DNA from: Porticoccus sp.
GTDB lineage: Bacteria > Pseudomonadota > Gammaproteobacteria > Pseudomonadales > Porticoccaceae
DNA length: 16,932 nt
Reading direction: 5' to 3'
NCBI GenBank assembly: GCA_011049795.1
Contig: DRHD01000219.1
Location: 1-16,932 of the forward strand
The notes under the pieces were generated by a model. The model saw only the letters and a program-made list of their open reading frames with translations, had not been told where the DNA came from and made no database searches. Each line of letters opens with the position of its first letter. Position 1 is the stretch's first letter. The position numbers were made by a program, and so were the translations under genes. This document shows, in pieces, positions 7,029 to 16,566 of the stretch.

Positions 7029-7874
7029 ATGAAGAATAATACCAATATATTGGTTATCGGTGCCCCACGCAGTGGTACTACTTTGCTAGCGGGGATATTG
7101 TCGGCGGGAGAGGCGGCGTCCCCGATGCTTCCCGAATGTACTTATATAACGCAAATCATCCAGCATTTTCATGATTTCTTACACTACTCCGATCCCCAGC
7201 GTTTTGCGGCCTATGCAATTGATGAAGAAACACTTACACGTATGTATCGCGGAATGGTTGATTCCATGCAGGCTACTGTGCAACAGCATTTTAAAGAGAT
7301 TGATTATCGCTACTTGATTTTGAAAGACCCTGAACTTACCCAGTTAATTGATTTGATTCCGCGCTTCTTTGGTGAAGATAGTAAAACGGTTTGTGTCGTC
7401 AGAGATCCACGTGCAGTGATCGCATCAATGCTGGAAGTTGAGCGAAAGAAGAAAAAAGGAGTTTTGTCCAGCTGGATAAAAACGCCTAGCAAGGTCACAA
7501 TTAATGAGCTTGTAAACCTGATATTTTATGAACGCAGGATAATTTCGGATTTTTTTGTATATTATTGGAGGGTTTTAGAGTCCCAACTTTATGCAAATGG
7601 ATCGGTTCACATCGTACATTTTGAAAAGATTGTTGCGCGTGATGAAGACGAATTCAGGCGATTGGAAGAATATTTGGGGTTTGCCGTAGGGCGTGAGGGG
7701 TTTGGTAAGATACATTTTGGTTTTGACCAGACTGATCCGACATATTCGCCTGGTTATGGAGGTAAGATCCAGGTAACAAAATCCGATTTCAGGAAAACAT
7801 TGACACGTCGGCAAATAAAGAATATAGAAGCGATATTTTCCGGGGTTAATGCAGTTTACGGATGGTGGAAATGA
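7029..7874 (+). CDS. PAPS-dependent sulfotransferase (second of two, different subfamily)
   Basis: This 281-residue predicted sulfotransferase has the 5'-phosphosulfate loop IGAPRSGTTLLAGIL at residues 10-24 and a 3'-phosphate site VCVVRDPRAVIASM at 121-134, with Arg125 and Ser133. YLILKDPELTQLIDLIPRFF at 95-114 is typical of the Sulfotransfer_3-type group. Beyond these loops it shows little resemblance to the sulfotransferase at 3776-4534, so I read it as a separately acquired enzyme rather than a tandem duplicate. The frame is open to a TTG at 6996, but the ATG at 7029 has TAAGGG about 10 bases upstream and begins just before the first strand, so I use it. It lies 132 bases after wecE and 46 before the next gene. 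The acceptor is unknown but is likely another position of the same glycan. Confidence 0.82.
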   Translation: MKNNTNILVIGAPRSGTTLLAGILSAGEAASPMLPECTYITQIIQHFHDFLHYSDPQRFAAYAIDEETLTRMYRGMVDSMQATVQQHFKEIDYRYLILKDPELTQLIDLIPRFFGEDSKTVCVVRDPRAVIASMLEVERKKKKGVLSSWIKTPSKVTINELVNLIFYERRIISDFFVYYWRVLESQLYANGSVHIVHFEKIVARDEDEFRRLEEYLGFAVGREGFGKIHFGFDQTDPTYSPGYGGKIQVTKSDFRKTLTRRQIKNIEAIFSGVNAVYGWWK

Positions 7875-7920
7875 TTCTTTGGATGTCGTGTTGGTTGTTA
7901 GATATGGCTAGAGCTATTAA

Positions 7921-9378
7921 ATGAGATTTGTAAAATATAGCTCCATGCGGTCAATGAGTGAGGCTGTTTCTGTCGCAGTAGATAAAGGTGATGTGGATTT
8001 ACCGTTACGATTAATCCACGATTTTGTAGAGCGTATCTTTACTGAGCCTCTCTGTGTCTCACAGGTTTTCGGTTCTAAAACGTTAGATGGTTTATGTCAG
8101 CGCATAGGTGAAGTTAATCTTGCAAAAATTAAACGAGAAATTGGAGATGCGGAATACAGTCAACCGGATGAGCTAATCTTTGTTTATATTGTCACTAAAC
8201 TGCAGAAGTCTGGGGGGCACACGCGAGTTATTGAAGACTTTATCAAGGCCCGGCCAGAGGGACAGCATGTCATATTATCGACAGAATTGGCTGGGAGATC
8301 AGATTCTAACTATCTGTTGGAAGGATTTGAAAAAAAAACCAACATAGTCTTCGAGCAAGCGCCGAAGGTAAATTTTCAAAAACGACTAACGTGGCTGCAA
8401 AAGCGTCTACTTAAACTCCATCCGGGAAGAGTCTACCTGTTCAATCACCATCAAGATAGCGTTGCTGTGGCTGCAATCCGGCCCGAAATGAAACTCAATG
8501 CCAGCTTTTATCATCATGGTGACCACCATTTGTGTTTGGGGGTGTATTTGTCGCATCTTGAACATATTGACCCCCATCCCATGGGATATCACAATTGCCG
8601 AGATGAGTTAGGTATCAAAAATATTTATATACCGCTTATGGTTGACGATAAAGGAGATCGCCCTGCCGATTTGGGTTTTTTTCACGATGGAAAGCTCACC
8701 ACCTGTACGGCAGCAAGATCAAACAAGGTCGAAATACCTTATTTCGTAAGCTACTGTGAGATGGTACCTAAACTTTTGAAGGCTACGGGCGGAAAACATA
8801 TCCATATTGGGCGGCTATCGCCTTGGGCGCGTTTAAAAATTCGGCGGGGGCTGAAACATTACGGTATACAGGATGATCGGTTCATTTATACACCTTGGGT
8901 TCCCAGCGTCTGGAAGGCTCTGCACGATTATCGAGTTGACTTGTATGTCGCATCTTTTCCGTATGGAGGTGGGCTTACCTTGATTGAAGCAATGGGCGCA
9001 GGTATCTCGGTAGCCCTACATAGGCATATTTTTTCTCGTATTCTAAGTGGGGTAGATCTTGCCTATCCGGGGGCTTTTAGCTGGCGGCAGCCTGGTGAGC
9101 TGTTGAATTATTGTGTTTCGTTAACTTCTGAAGATCTTGAAAAATCTGGCAAACTAGCCCGTATTCAATATGAAAAATTTCATTCTGGGGAGAATCTACA
9201 AAGCATACTTAATGATACAGACCATGGTGGCTCTAGCCCCAATGATTCAGAAGATACGTTCTCTATAGAAAGTGATGAATGGGCTCTTTGGGTAGAGAGC
9301 CAATTAAATATTAGAAGGCTGCTGTCAAAAGCAGCCTACCGTACATTCCGTAAGCTAAGGTCTCGATTGCGGGCCTGA
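7921..9378 (+). CDS. GT-B fold glycosyltransferase, GT4-like, with an unusual N-terminal extension
   Basis: This 485-residue protein appears to be a cytosolic retaining glycosyltransferase. The first Rossmann half starts with LIFVYIVTKLQKSGGHTRVI (85-104), where the SGGHTR loop is the donor or acceptor loop of GT-B enzymes. The second half carries IHIGRLSPWARLKI (294-307), FIYTPWVPS (321-329) and FPYGGGLTLIEAMGAGISV (346-364), in which Glu356 fits the EX7E-type nucleotide-sugar motif region. About 84 residues precede the fold and about 55 follow it without a recognised domain. It is AT-rich like the genes around it. The ATG at 7921 has AGAG about 8 bases upstream. A second ATG at 7945 is possible. 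The transferred sugar is not predictable. Confidence 0.65.
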   Translation: MRFVKYSSMRSMSEAVSVAVDKGDVDLPLRLIHDFVERIFTEPLCVSQVFGSKTLDGLCQRIGEVNLAKIKREIGDAEYSQPDELIFVYIVTKLQKSGGHTRVIEDFIKARPEGQHVILSTELAGRSDSNYLLEGFEKKTNIVFEQAPKVNFQKRLTWLQKRLLKLHPGRVYLFNHHQDSVAVAAIRPEMKLNASFYHHGDHHLCLGVYLSHLEHIDPHPMGYHNCRDELGIKNIYIPLMVDDKGDRPADLGFFHDGKLTTCTAARSNKVEIPYFVSYCEMVPKLLKATGGKHIHIGRLSPWARLKIRRGLKHYGIQDDRFIYTPWVPSVWKALHDYRVDLYVASFPYGGGLTLIEAMGAGISVALHRHIFSRILSGVDLAYPGAFSWRQPGELLNYCVSLTSEDLEKSGKLARIQYEKFHSGENLQSILNDTDHGGSSPNDSEDTFSIESDEWALWVESQLNIRRLLSKAAYRTFRKLRSRLRA

Positions 9379-9532
9379 AAGTTCTCCTTATTTAATAGAA
9401 ATGAGGACAAATATAGCAGTACTTCATTAAGTTTAAAGCAATGTCGTGCCGACATAGCTCTATCGGGGCAAGACCTATTCCCTATAAAAAAGAATTTTGG
9501 ATGAAAAATGAATGAAAAGGTAGAAAGTAGAA

Positions 9533-10426
9533 ATGAGCACTGATATTTCAACAATTATTGTTAATTACAACGCAGGTACATTTTTACGTAAATGTGTTGA
9601 TTCTGTGCTGGCCTCTCCTTTAGAAATTGAAATTATTGTTGTTGATAATGCATCTACAGACAAAAGCCTTGAAACTCTACCCTCATCACCTCATTTAACA
9701 GTTATTAAGAATAGCTTAAATGTAGGTTTCTCAGCTGGGTGTAATGTTGGTTTAAAAGTTGCCAGAGCAGATCGTGTTTTATTTTTGAATCCAGATTGTA
9801 GCTTTTCATCTGAAACCATCACGTATTTGACAAGTTATTTGGACACTCATGACCACGTTGGAATGGTTGGAGGACTACTAGTTAACCCAGATGGAACTGA
9901 GCAAGGTGGTGGGCGCAGAGCTATACCAACCCCCGGGAGAACATTGGTAAGGGCATTGGGTTTAACTCGATTTTCGAACCGCTGGCCGAACTTGTTCAAA
10001 GACTTCCATTTACACAAACAGCCGTTACCCACTGAACCTATTGAGGTTGAAGCTATCTCAGGGGCATGCATGCTGATAAAACGGAAGGCTTTAGACGATG
10101 TAGGGCTTTGGGATGAAGGGTATTTTTTACATTGTGAGGATTTAGACTATTGCATGCGTTTTCGCAAAAATGGTTGGAAAATAGTCTTTGTACCCACAGC
10201 AAGGATCATGCATGAACACGGGGCTTGTAGCAAAAGTCGCCCTATATTTGTTGAATGGCACAAGCATAAAGGAATGGTACGATTTTACCGGAAGTTTTTT
10301 CGTCGTCAGTACTCAACTTTAACGTGGGGAGCAGTCATCTTTGGCATATGGTTCCGGTTTTCGTTGGTTTCAACCTACCATACAGCTAAACTTGCCCTAG
10401 CCAAGATTGGGGTAAGGCGTGACTGA
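9533..10426 (+). CDS. GT2 glycosyltransferase, WbbL/rhamnosyltransferase-like
   Basis: This 297-residue GT-A enzyme is of the WbbL type. These typically transfer rhamnose or another deoxy sugar onto a lipid-linked O-antigen intermediate on the cytoplasmic face. Motifs are STIIVNYNAGTFL at the N-terminus, VVDNASTDKSL (36-46), NVGFSAGCNVGL (63-74) and FLNPDC (84-89, the DXD-equivalent). GACMLIKRKALDDVGLWDE and FLHCEDLDYCMRFRKNGW follow, with the catalytic acidic cluster EDLDY. A hydrophobic stretch near the C-terminus (WGAVIFGIWFRF) may anchor it to the membrane. The ATG is preceded by AAAGGTAGAAAGTAG. The gene ends with an 8-base overlap with the next gene, so the two are co-translated. The donor sugar is an inference. 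Confidence 0.85.
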   Translation: MSTDISTIIVNYNAGTFLRKCVDSVLASPLEIEIIVVDNASTDKSLETLPSSPHLTVIKNSLNVGFSAGCNVGLKVARADRVLFLNPDCSFSSETITYLTSYLDTHDHVGMVGGLLVNPDGTEQGGGRRAIPTPGRTLVRALGLTRFSNRWPNLFKDFHLHKQPLPTEPIEVEAISGACMLIKRKALDDVGLWDEGYFLHCEDLDYCMRFRKNGWKIVFVPTARIMHEHGACSKSRPIFVEWHKHKGMVRFYRKFFRRQYSTLTWGAVIFGIWFRFSLVSTYHTAKLALAKIGVRRD

Positions 10427-11315
10427 TCGCCATGTTGGTATTCTAGGTGCTACCAGCCTGGTAGGACATTTATTATTGCCCCCATTGGTTCAGGCTCAGT
10501 ACCATGTTGTGGCCTATACTAGGCAGGCATGCCTGGGTAAAGATGACACTGTGGAATGGCGGCAGTTACCCCCATCAGTGGATAATGCTTCATTTCAGCC
10601 TACGGTCCCTCCAGTAGAAGACAAATTACCGCTTTGGATTTGTGCTGCGCCAATTTGGGTATTACCTGAATACTTTTCTATGATGGAGGCTCAGGGTGTT
10701 CGTCGCGTAGTCGTGCTGTCTTCCACCAGTCGTTACACCAAGGGTGACTCATCAAATGCTGAAGAGCAATCTGTTGCAAATCGTTTGGCAGAAGCTGAAA
10801 CACTCGTAAAAGTTTGGGCTGAAAAACACGGTGTAGAATGGATTATTTTACGACCCACCTTAATTTATGGTCTTGGACGCGATAAAAATATTGCCGAGAT
10901 AGCACGTTTTATTAGGAAATTTGGTTTTTTTCCATTATTTGGTAAAGCTCTAGGCTTACGACAACCTGTCCATGCTAATGATGTTGCCTATGCATGTGTT
11001 TCTGCGCTCAATACGACCAATGGAATAAATCGTTCATATAATATATCTGGAGGCGAAACGCTTGCTTACCGCGAGATGGTATTGAGAATATTTAAGGTGC
11101 TTGGTAAGCGCCCTTGCGTTATTTCAGTCCCATTAACTTTTTTCAGATTGGCTGTTATGTGTTTGAGGTTATTACCTAGATATAGGCATTGGTCGGTTGC
11201 GATGGCTGAACGAATGAACCAGGATCTTGCTTTTGACCATACTGAAGCAGCTCAGGACATCGCCTATAACGCTAGAACATTTGCTCCGACTAAAACAGAT
11301 GTGGGAGCGCCTTAA
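10419..11315 (+). CDS. Atypical SDR / NAD-dependent epimerase-like protein
   Basis: This 298-residue protein has an N-terminal nucleotide-binding Rossmann motif, VGILGATSLVGHLLL (6-20). The core strand VVVLSSTSRYTKGD follows (97-110), then WIILRPTLIYGLGRDKNI (141-158) and PVHANDVAYACV (183-194), the layout of extended or atypical SDRs. The active-site YXXXK is not seen where expected: the corresponding helix reads SVANRLAEAETLV. It may therefore bind NAD(P) without classical SDR chemistry, or use another residue. Relatives annotated as nucleotide-sugar epimerases often sit beside WbbL- and WbpL-like genes in O-antigen loci, and the overlap with the GT2 gene fits this. The GTG at 10419 has GGGGTAAGG upstream with somewhat tight spacing. 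Its function is not established. Confidence 0.72.
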   Translation: MTDRHVGILGATSLVGHLLLPPLVQAQYHVVAYTRQACLGKDDTVEWRQLPPSVDNASFQPTVPPVEDKLPLWICAAPIWVLPEYFSMMEAQGVRRVVVLSSTSRYTKGDSSNAEEQSVANRLAEAETLVKVWAEKHGVEWIILRPTLIYGLGRDKNIAEIARFIRKFGFFPLFGKALGLRQPVHANDVAYACVSALNTTNGINRSYNISGGETLAYREMVLRIFKVLGKRPCVISVPLTFFRLAVMCLRLLPRYRHWSVAMAERMNQDLAFDHTEAAQDIAYNARTFAPTKTDVGAP

Positions 11316-11473
11316 AATTGACCTACATATTTATAGTAGATAGTCACCCTTTCTTCTGGAAGCTTAGCTGGGTTTAGGCTTGAGCAATTGAAATCGGGAA
11401 CTTATTGAACAATAAATATTCACCGAATAATAAGAGTTCTGATATAACGGAATTCTTGGATGGATACAAGACA

Positions 11474-13093
11474 ATGGAATTAAAGGACTCAGTTGATGAG
11501 CGGCCTGAATGGCAATCGCTACAACGACATAAGCAATCACTGGCTGATATGAATTTACAGAATCTCTTTGCAGAGGATGATGGGAGATTTGAAAAATTTT
11601 CATTCAGATTTAATGACTTACTCTATGATTTTTCAAAAAATCTGATCGACAGTCATACCTTAAAATTGTTAGTAGATTTGGCTGAATCAACCGGCCTGAA
11701 TGATCGTATCAATGCATTGTTTTCCGGTGAACCTGTCAATGTCACCGAAAATCGTCCTGCTCTACACACCGCATTACGCATGTCTTCTGGGCAGGTGATG
11801 GTTAATGGCAATAATGTAGTACCTGAAATTATTGCCATTCGTGAAAAAATGAGGGATATATCGGAACGCTTAAGAGCGGGACTGTGGCTGGGTAGTACGG
11901 GGAAGCCGATTACAACCGTTGTTAATTTAGGTGTTGGGGGGTCTGATTTGGGGCCGAGAATGGTGTGCCAGGCCTTTAAACACGAAGCTTCAGTAAATGT
12001 GAAAGTGCTTTTTGTATCTAGTATTGACGGTAATGAAGTAGTGGATACTCTTAAGAAGCTAAATCCTGAAACTACCTTATTTATTGTTTGCTCCAAATCT
12101 TTTACTACGGTTGACACACTAGTTAATGCTGAGACGGCAAAACAGTGGCTTATAAAGTCTTTAGGTAAGAACCGATCCTTATCTAATCATTTTATTGGTG
12201 TATCAGGAAACCCTGAAAAAATGCTTGATTTTGGGGTTGATCCTGAACACCAGTTACCTATATGGGACTGGGTTGGTGGCCGCTATTCAGTATGGTCAAC
12301 TGTAGGCTTATCCATTGCTATTAGCCTCGGAATGCACCAATTTGAAAAGTTTTTATTAGGTGCCGCTGAAGCCGATAAACATTTTTGTGAAACACACTTG
12401 ACAAGAAACATTCCTGTTATCCAGGCACTTATCAGCATTTGGTATAATAATTTTCACGGTGCATCCACTCAAGTCATTCTGCCTTATGATCATCGATTGC
12501 ATGTCTTACCTGCTTTTCTGCAACAACTTGAAATGGAAAGTAACGGGAAGGGTGTAACACTTAACGGGAATCAGGTTTCATGTGACACAGCACCTATTAT
12601 TTGGGGAGAGTTTGGCCCAAATGCCCAGCATGCTTTTTATCAACTCTTGCATCAAGGAACACGTTTTGTGCCAGTTGAATTTATTGCAGTAGCTTGCAAC
12701 ACAGCTGTACCTGAAAATCATCAGGAATTGGCATTGACGAATTGTTTTGCCCAATCAAGGGCATTAATGCAAGGTCAAACTGCTACAAAAAATGATCATA
12801 GTCATAGAGAAATGCCACACTATCACCCTGGCAATAAACCCAGCACGACTATTTTATTACGTGAATTAACACCTGAAAATTTAGGCAGTTTAATCGCTTT
12901 CTATGAACACAAAGTTTTTGTTCAGAGTGTCATCTGGAACATAAACCCCTTCGATCAGTGGGGTGTTGAGCTTGGAAAAAAATTAGCGGGGCAATTACAA
13001 AGTGATCAGTTAGACCCGGCCTTCCATCTTCAACCGAGCTATGATGATTCTACCTTAGGACTTATTGCGTTTGTCCGAAAAGCATCTACTTAA
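11474..13093 (+). CDS. pgi: Glucose-6-phosphate isomerase
   Basis: This enzyme interconverts glucose-6-phosphate and fructose-6-phosphate in the cytoplasm, linking glycolysis to nucleotide-sugar supply. From the ATG at 11474 it has 539 residues (E. coli about 549). The catalytic positions fall in register: Glu355 in LEMESNGK, His386 in NAQHAFYQ, and Lys502 in WGVELGKK, equivalent to E. coli Lys514. The PGI signature DWVGGRYSVWSTVGLSI is present. The frame is open to a TTG at 11405, which has GGGAA 4 bases upstream and would add 23 residues. The family N-terminus and the exact numbering of Glu355 and His386 favour 11474. A 158-base gap separates it from the SDR gene. pgi at the edge of capsule or O-antigen loci is common and does not by itself imply a locus-specific role. 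Confidence 0.96.
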   Translation: MELKDSVDERPEWQSLQRHKQSLADMNLQNLFAEDDGRFEKFSFRFNDLLYDFSKNLIDSHTLKLLVDLAESTGLNDRINALFSGEPVNVTENRPALHTALRMSSGQVMVNGNNVVPEIIAIREKMRDISERLRAGLWLGSTGKPITTVVNLGVGGSDLGPRMVCQAFKHEASVNVKVLFVSSIDGNEVVDTLKKLNPETTLFIVCSKSFTTVDTLVNAETAKQWLIKSLGKNRSLSNHFIGVSGNPEKMLDFGVDPEHQLPIWDWVGGRYSVWSTVGLSIAISLGMHQFEKFLLGAAEADKHFCETHLTRNIPVIQALISIWYNNFHGASTQVILPYDHRLHVLPAFLQQLEMESNGKGVTLNGNQVSCDTAPIIWGEFGPNAQHAFYQLLHQGTRFVPVEFIAVACNTAVPENHQELALTNCFAQSRALMQGQTATKNDHSHREMPHYHPGNKPSTTILLRELTPENLGSLIAFYEHKVFVQSVIWNINPFDQWGVELGKKLAGQLQSDQLDPAFHLQPSYDDSTLGLIAFVRKAST

Positions 13094-13374
13094 TAGCATT
13101 ATCACCAAAACAATGATTGCAAAGGTATCGAGTCAGCCTTGATGATCAAAAAAGCTGGGCTTACGTAATAATTTATCGCAGTCGTTATCTGTGAAGCTAC
13201 TATTGCTTATTTGAGGAGGTATTTATAGGCTCCCTATTTTAGCAGACACTTTCCGGTACGAAGTAGATGACCACATTATAACAAAGTACTGTGTAACAGA
13301 ATTAATCCCACCCCTTGCTTTCTGCCACCCACTTGACCATCATTTCCCGTTTGCCTTCTGGATCTCCCTTCTCT
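13094..13374. other. Gap between pgi and uvrA
   Basis: No gene is recognised. There is no convincing terminator after pgi: the only short stem, AAGC/GCTT around 13151-13161, has no T-run. A GAGGAGG near 13214 looks like a strong ribosome binding site, but no ORF of useful length starts after it. No clear sigma-70 promoter for uvrA was found by eye. Confidence 0.4.
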
Positions 13375-16242
13375 ATGAAAAACATCTCCATACGCGGTGC
13401 AAAAACCCACAATTTGAAGTCTGTGGATCTGGATCTCCCTCGTGACAAATTGATTGTCATAACGGGCCTATCGGGCTCAGGTAAATCCTCCCTCGCTTTT
13501 GATACGCTGTATGCCGAGGGGCAACGCCGTTATGTGGAGTCACTTTCCGCCTACGCCCGCCAGTTTCTCTCTATAATGGAGAAACCTGATGTGGAGCACA
13601 TTGAGGGGCTTTCTCCCGCCATATCTATTGAGCAAAAGTCCACATCACACAATCCACGTTCCACGGTGGGGACGATCACAGAAATACACGATTATCTGCG
13701 GCTACTTTATGCCCGTGTGGGTGAGCCACGCTGCCCAGAACACAGTGAGCCACTGAAGGCTCAAACCATTGGTCAAATGGTCGACCAGGTACTCGCCCTA
13801 CCTGAAGATTCTAAGTTGATGTTGCTGGCACCTGTCGTTCGCGGCCGTAAGGGTGAACATGCTCATATTTTTCAGAATCTATTGGCGCAGGGCTTTATCC
13901 GAGCACGTATTGATGGCTTGGTGGTGGATTTGGATGATGCCCCAGAACTGGAAAAAAATAAGAAACATGATATTGAGGTGGTGGTTGACCGCTTTAAGGT
14001 TAAACCTGAGCTACAACTCAGATTGTCCGAATCCTTTGAGGCGGCACTCAATCTTTCTGAAGGCTTGGCAATCATAACCACCATGGATGGCACGCCAATT
14101 CTTACTTCATCAGTAAATAACGGCTCGTCAATCCATAGCAATCCATCAGAGATACTCTTTTCTGCTCGCTTTGCCTGCCCTGTGTGCAATTACAGTATTG
14201 ATGAACTTGAGCCCCGAATGTTCTCCTTTAATAACCCGGCGGGGGCTTGCCCCGGTTGTGACGGCCTAGGGGTTAAGCAGTATTTTGATATTGACCGTGT
14301 GGTGCAATATCCGGAATGCTCCATTTCAGAGGGCGCCATTCGCAGCTGGGATAGAAAAAATCTGTTTTACTTCAATATGTTGACATCCCTTGCGGGACAT
14401 TATGGCTTTAATATAGACGCCCCCTTCCAGGATCTTACCCAGCAACATCAACAAGTCATTCTGTTTGGCAGTGGCAAAGAGGTGATTGATTTTAATTATG
14501 TGAATGACAAAGGCACGGTGTTCAAACGCTCCCACCAGTTTGAGGGGATCATCCCCAATATGGAGCGGCGCTTCCGTGAGACCGATTCTCAAGGTGTACG
14601 AGAAGATCTCACCAAATACATGAACACCCAACACTGCCCGGATTGTAATGGTGCTCGGTTACGAAAATCGGCACGGCATGTGTTTATCGATGAAAAACCT
14701 CTAACTGAGGTAGGCAATATTCCGGTGGGAGAGCTCGCCGACTATTACGAGGGCCTTCATCTAGATGGCAGCCGAGGCGAAATCGCCGAAAAAATCCTCA
14801 AGGAAATTAGAGATAGACTCAGATTTCTTGTGGATGTTGGTCTCAATTATCTCAATCTGAATCGCAGTGCTGAAACTCTTTCGGGCGGTGAAGCACAGCG
14901 TATTCGTCTGGCCAGTCAAATTGGCGCTGGATTAGTGGGTGTCATGTATATTCTCGATGAGCCCTCCATTGGCTTGCACCAGAGAGATAATGCGCGGTTA
15001 CTCGCCACCTTGACCCGCCTACGCGACTTGGGCAATACCGTTATTATCGTAGAGCACGATGAGGAGGCTATTCGAGAAGCTGACTACATTGTGGACATTG
15101 GCCCTGGCGCTGGTGTTCACGGGGGAGAAATCATTGCTACCGGTTCCTTCGAAAATATCCTCAATGAACCTCGCTCCCTCACTGGCGATTATCTCTCCGG
15201 TCGAAAATCCATTGTCATACCTGAAAAGCGCACCGAACCGACCAGTAAACGACTAAAACTTAGCGGTGCCACCGGTAACAATTTACAAGAAGTGGACCTG
15301 GATCTCCCCATTGGGTTATTCACCTGTATTACCGGTGTGTCTGGCTCAGGAAAATCCACTCTAATTAACGAAACACTCTATCCCCTTGCTGCAACAGAAC
15401 TAAACAAAGCAACAACACTAAAACCTGCTGCACATCAGCACATTGACGGCATGGACCACCTCGATAAGTGTGTCGATATTGACCAAAGCCCTATTGGGCG
15501 TACACCACGCTCAAACCCGGCTACGTATACAGGCATATTCACCCCCATCCGTGAAATGTTTGCCGGTACACAAGAGTCACGTTCCCGAGGCTATAAGCCC
15601 GGCCGGTTCAGTTTTAATGTCAAAGGTGGCCGATGCGAAGCCTGTCAGGGCGATGGCGTCACCAAGGTGGAGATGCACTTCCTACCAGACATTTATGTGC
15701 CCTGCGATGTTTGTAAAAGCAAGCGCTATAACCGGGAAACTCTGGAGATTCGTTACAAAGGTAAAAACATTCATGAAGTATTGGAAATGACTGTAGAGGA
15801 TGCCCGGAAGTTTTTTGATGCCGTGCCCTCTATCTCAAGAAAACTGCAAACCCTGATGGATGTAGGGCTTTCCTACATTAAGCTGGGACAATCTGCCACC
15901 ACACTTTCTGGTGGCGAAGCCCAGCGGGTCAAGCTCTCAAAAGAACTCTCCAAACGGGATACAGGGAATACCCTCTATATTCTCGATGAACCCACCACGG
16001 GCTTGCATTTCCACGATATTCAGCAATTGCTAAACGTATTGCACCGCCTGCGCGATCACGGCAATACCGTGGTGGTCATTGAACACAATCTCGACGTGAT
16101 CAAAACTGCTGACTGGGTAGTGGATCTGGGGCCCGAAGGCGGCTCCGGTGGAGGGCAAATTATTGCTACCGGCACCCCAGAAGATGTTGCCGCAACCAAA
16201 CATTCTTATACGGGACATTTTTTGAAAAAACTGCTGGAGTAA
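13375..16242 (+). CDS. uvrA: UvrABC excision nuclease subunit A
   Basis: UvrA is the damage-recognition ATPase of nucleotide excision repair. It works as a dimer with UvrB. From the ATG at 13375 it has 955 residues (usual about 940). Both ATPase halves are complete: Walker [10 protein letters not shown] at 31-39 and GVSGSGKST starting at 654, with LSGGEAQR signatures at about 502 and 844. [10 protein letters not shown] and [10 protein letters not shown] are the Walker B and following residues. Two zinc modules are visible: Cys268/271 with Cys292/295, and Cys754/757 with Cys777/780. The frame is open back to a GTG at 13315, but that adds 20 residues not seen in the family, so 13375 is chosen although its ribosome binding site is weak. 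I see no CTGT-N8-ACAG LexA site in the 281 bases upstream. Confidence 0.97.
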   Translation: MKNISIRGAKTHNLKSVDLDLPRDKLIVITGLSGSGKSSLAFDTLYAEGQRRYVESLSAYARQFLSIMEKPDVEHIEGLSPAISIEQKSTSHNPRSTVGTITEIHDYLRLLYARVGEPRCPEHSEPLKAQTIGQMVDQVLALPEDSKLMLLAPVVRGRKGEHAHIFQNLLAQGFIRARIDGLVVDLDDAPELEKNKKHDIEVVVDRFKVKPELQLRLSESFEAALNLSEGLAIITTMDGTPILTSSVNNGSSIHSNPSEILFSARFACPVCNYSIDELEPRMFSFNNPAGACPGCDGLGVKQYFDIDRVVQYPECSISEGAIRSWDRKNLFYFNMLTSLAGHYGFNIDAPFQDLTQQHQQVILFGSGKEVIDFNYVNDKGTVFKRSHQFEGIIPNMERRFRETDSQGVREDLTKYMNTQHCPDCNGARLRKSARHVFIDEKPLTEVGNIPVGELADYYEGLHLDGSRGEIAEKILKEIRDRLRFLVDVGLNYLNLNRSAETLSGGEAQRIRLASQIGAGLVGVMYILDEPSIGLHQRDNARLLATLTRLRDLGNTVIIVEHDEEAIREADYIVDIGPGAGVHGGEIIATGSFENILNEPRSLTGDYLSGRKSIVIPEKRTEPTSKRLKLSGATGNNLQEVDLDLPIGLFTCITGVSGSGKSTLINETLYPLAATELNKATTLKPAAHQHIDGMDHLDKCVDIDQSPIGRTPRSNPATYTGIFTPIREMFAGTQESRSRGYKPGRFSFNVKGGRCEACQGDGVTKVEMHFLPDIYVPCDVCKSKRYNRETLEIRYKGKNIHEVLEMTVEDARKFFDAVPSISRKLQTLMDVGLSYIKLGQSATTLSGGEAQRVKLSKELSKRDTGNTLYILDEPTTGLHFHDIQQLLNVLHRLRDHGNTVVVIEHNLDVIKTADWVVDLGPEGGSGGGQIIATGTPEDVAATKHSYTGHFLKKLLE

Positions 16243-16494
16243 ATTTCCAGTACGGGTCGCTACAGGGCCTGAGTTCAAGCAATAAGTGCAACGCTCAGCC
16301 TGCTGCGCACCCGTCTAGCCCTCGCGCTAAACACAAATACCTTCCTGATAATGCTGGCGCACAACTTAAAAACAACCACCGCTAATAACAAAAAAATTTA
16401 AGACTCATATCGCTTGTTGTTCAAGAATAGAGCACTACTGCTACACGGAATCCATTCCTTCAAACCACGCAAGTAACAGAATAACTAAAACTCA
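16243..16494. other. Gap after uvrA, no gene seen
   Basis: I see no coding region, no RNA gene and no clear terminator for uvrA here. The stretch becomes AT-rich towards the C10 tract. The open frame on the minus strand that reaches into it is mostly antisense to uvrA and is not supported. Confidence 0.45.
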
Positions 16495-16504
16495 CCCCCC
16501 CCCC
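16495..16504 (+). repeat. C10 tract upstream of the small-ORF promoter
   Basis: Ten consecutive C end two bases before the predicted -35 element (16507-16512). Slippage here would alter the sequence just upstream of the promoter but not the -35/-10 spacing. Confidence 0.9.
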
Positions 16505-16506
16505 TG

Positions 16507-16534
16507 TTGCCATTTAAATAAACTCTGATAGAAT
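16507..16534 (+). promoter_or_regulatory. Predicted sigma-70 promoter of the small ORF
   Basis: TTGCCA (16507-16512) and TAGAAT (16529-16534) are separated by 16 bases, and both are good matches to the -35 and -10 consensus. Transcription would start near 16541, giving a leader of about 26 bases that contains the GGAG ribosome binding site at 16555-16558. Confidence 0.6.
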
Positions 16535-16553
16535 ACTGTATATAAACACATAC
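16534..16553 (+). promoter_or_regulatory. LexA-like (SOS) operator candidate
   Basis: The 20-base site begins TACTGTATATA, identical to the left half of the E. coli LexA consensus. The core is CTGT-N8-ACAT where the consensus is CTGT-N8-ACAG, one mismatch. By hand, 15 of 20 positions match TACTGTATATATATACAGTA. The site overlaps the end of the -10 and the predicted start of transcription, the position expected for a repressor. The right half-site is the weak one. Confidence 0.45.
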
Positions 16554-16566
16554 TGGAGAAATAACC

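Noticed and set aside
9441..9455. Perfect hairpin ATGTCG-TGC-CGACAT before the WbbL-like gene as a terminator
   Set aside because: The loop is only 3 bases, the stem is short and there is no T-run after it.
11318..11346. TTGACC with TAGTCA at 17-base spacing as a pgi promoter
   Set aside because: The -10 matches only three of six consensus bases. This is too weak to list.
11653..12117. 154-residue open frame on the minus strand within pgi
   Set aside because: It is antisense to a complete, well-conserved pgi and shows no recognisable domain or ribosome binding site.
13289..13299. CTGTGTAACAG upstream of uvrA as an SOS box
   Set aside because: The half-sites CTGT and ACAG are separated by 3 bases, not the 8 that LexA needs.
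13315..13374. N-terminal extension of UvrA from the GTG at 13315
   Set aside because: The extra 20 residues do not resemble UvrA, and [14 protein letters not shown] from 13375 is the normal N-terminus.
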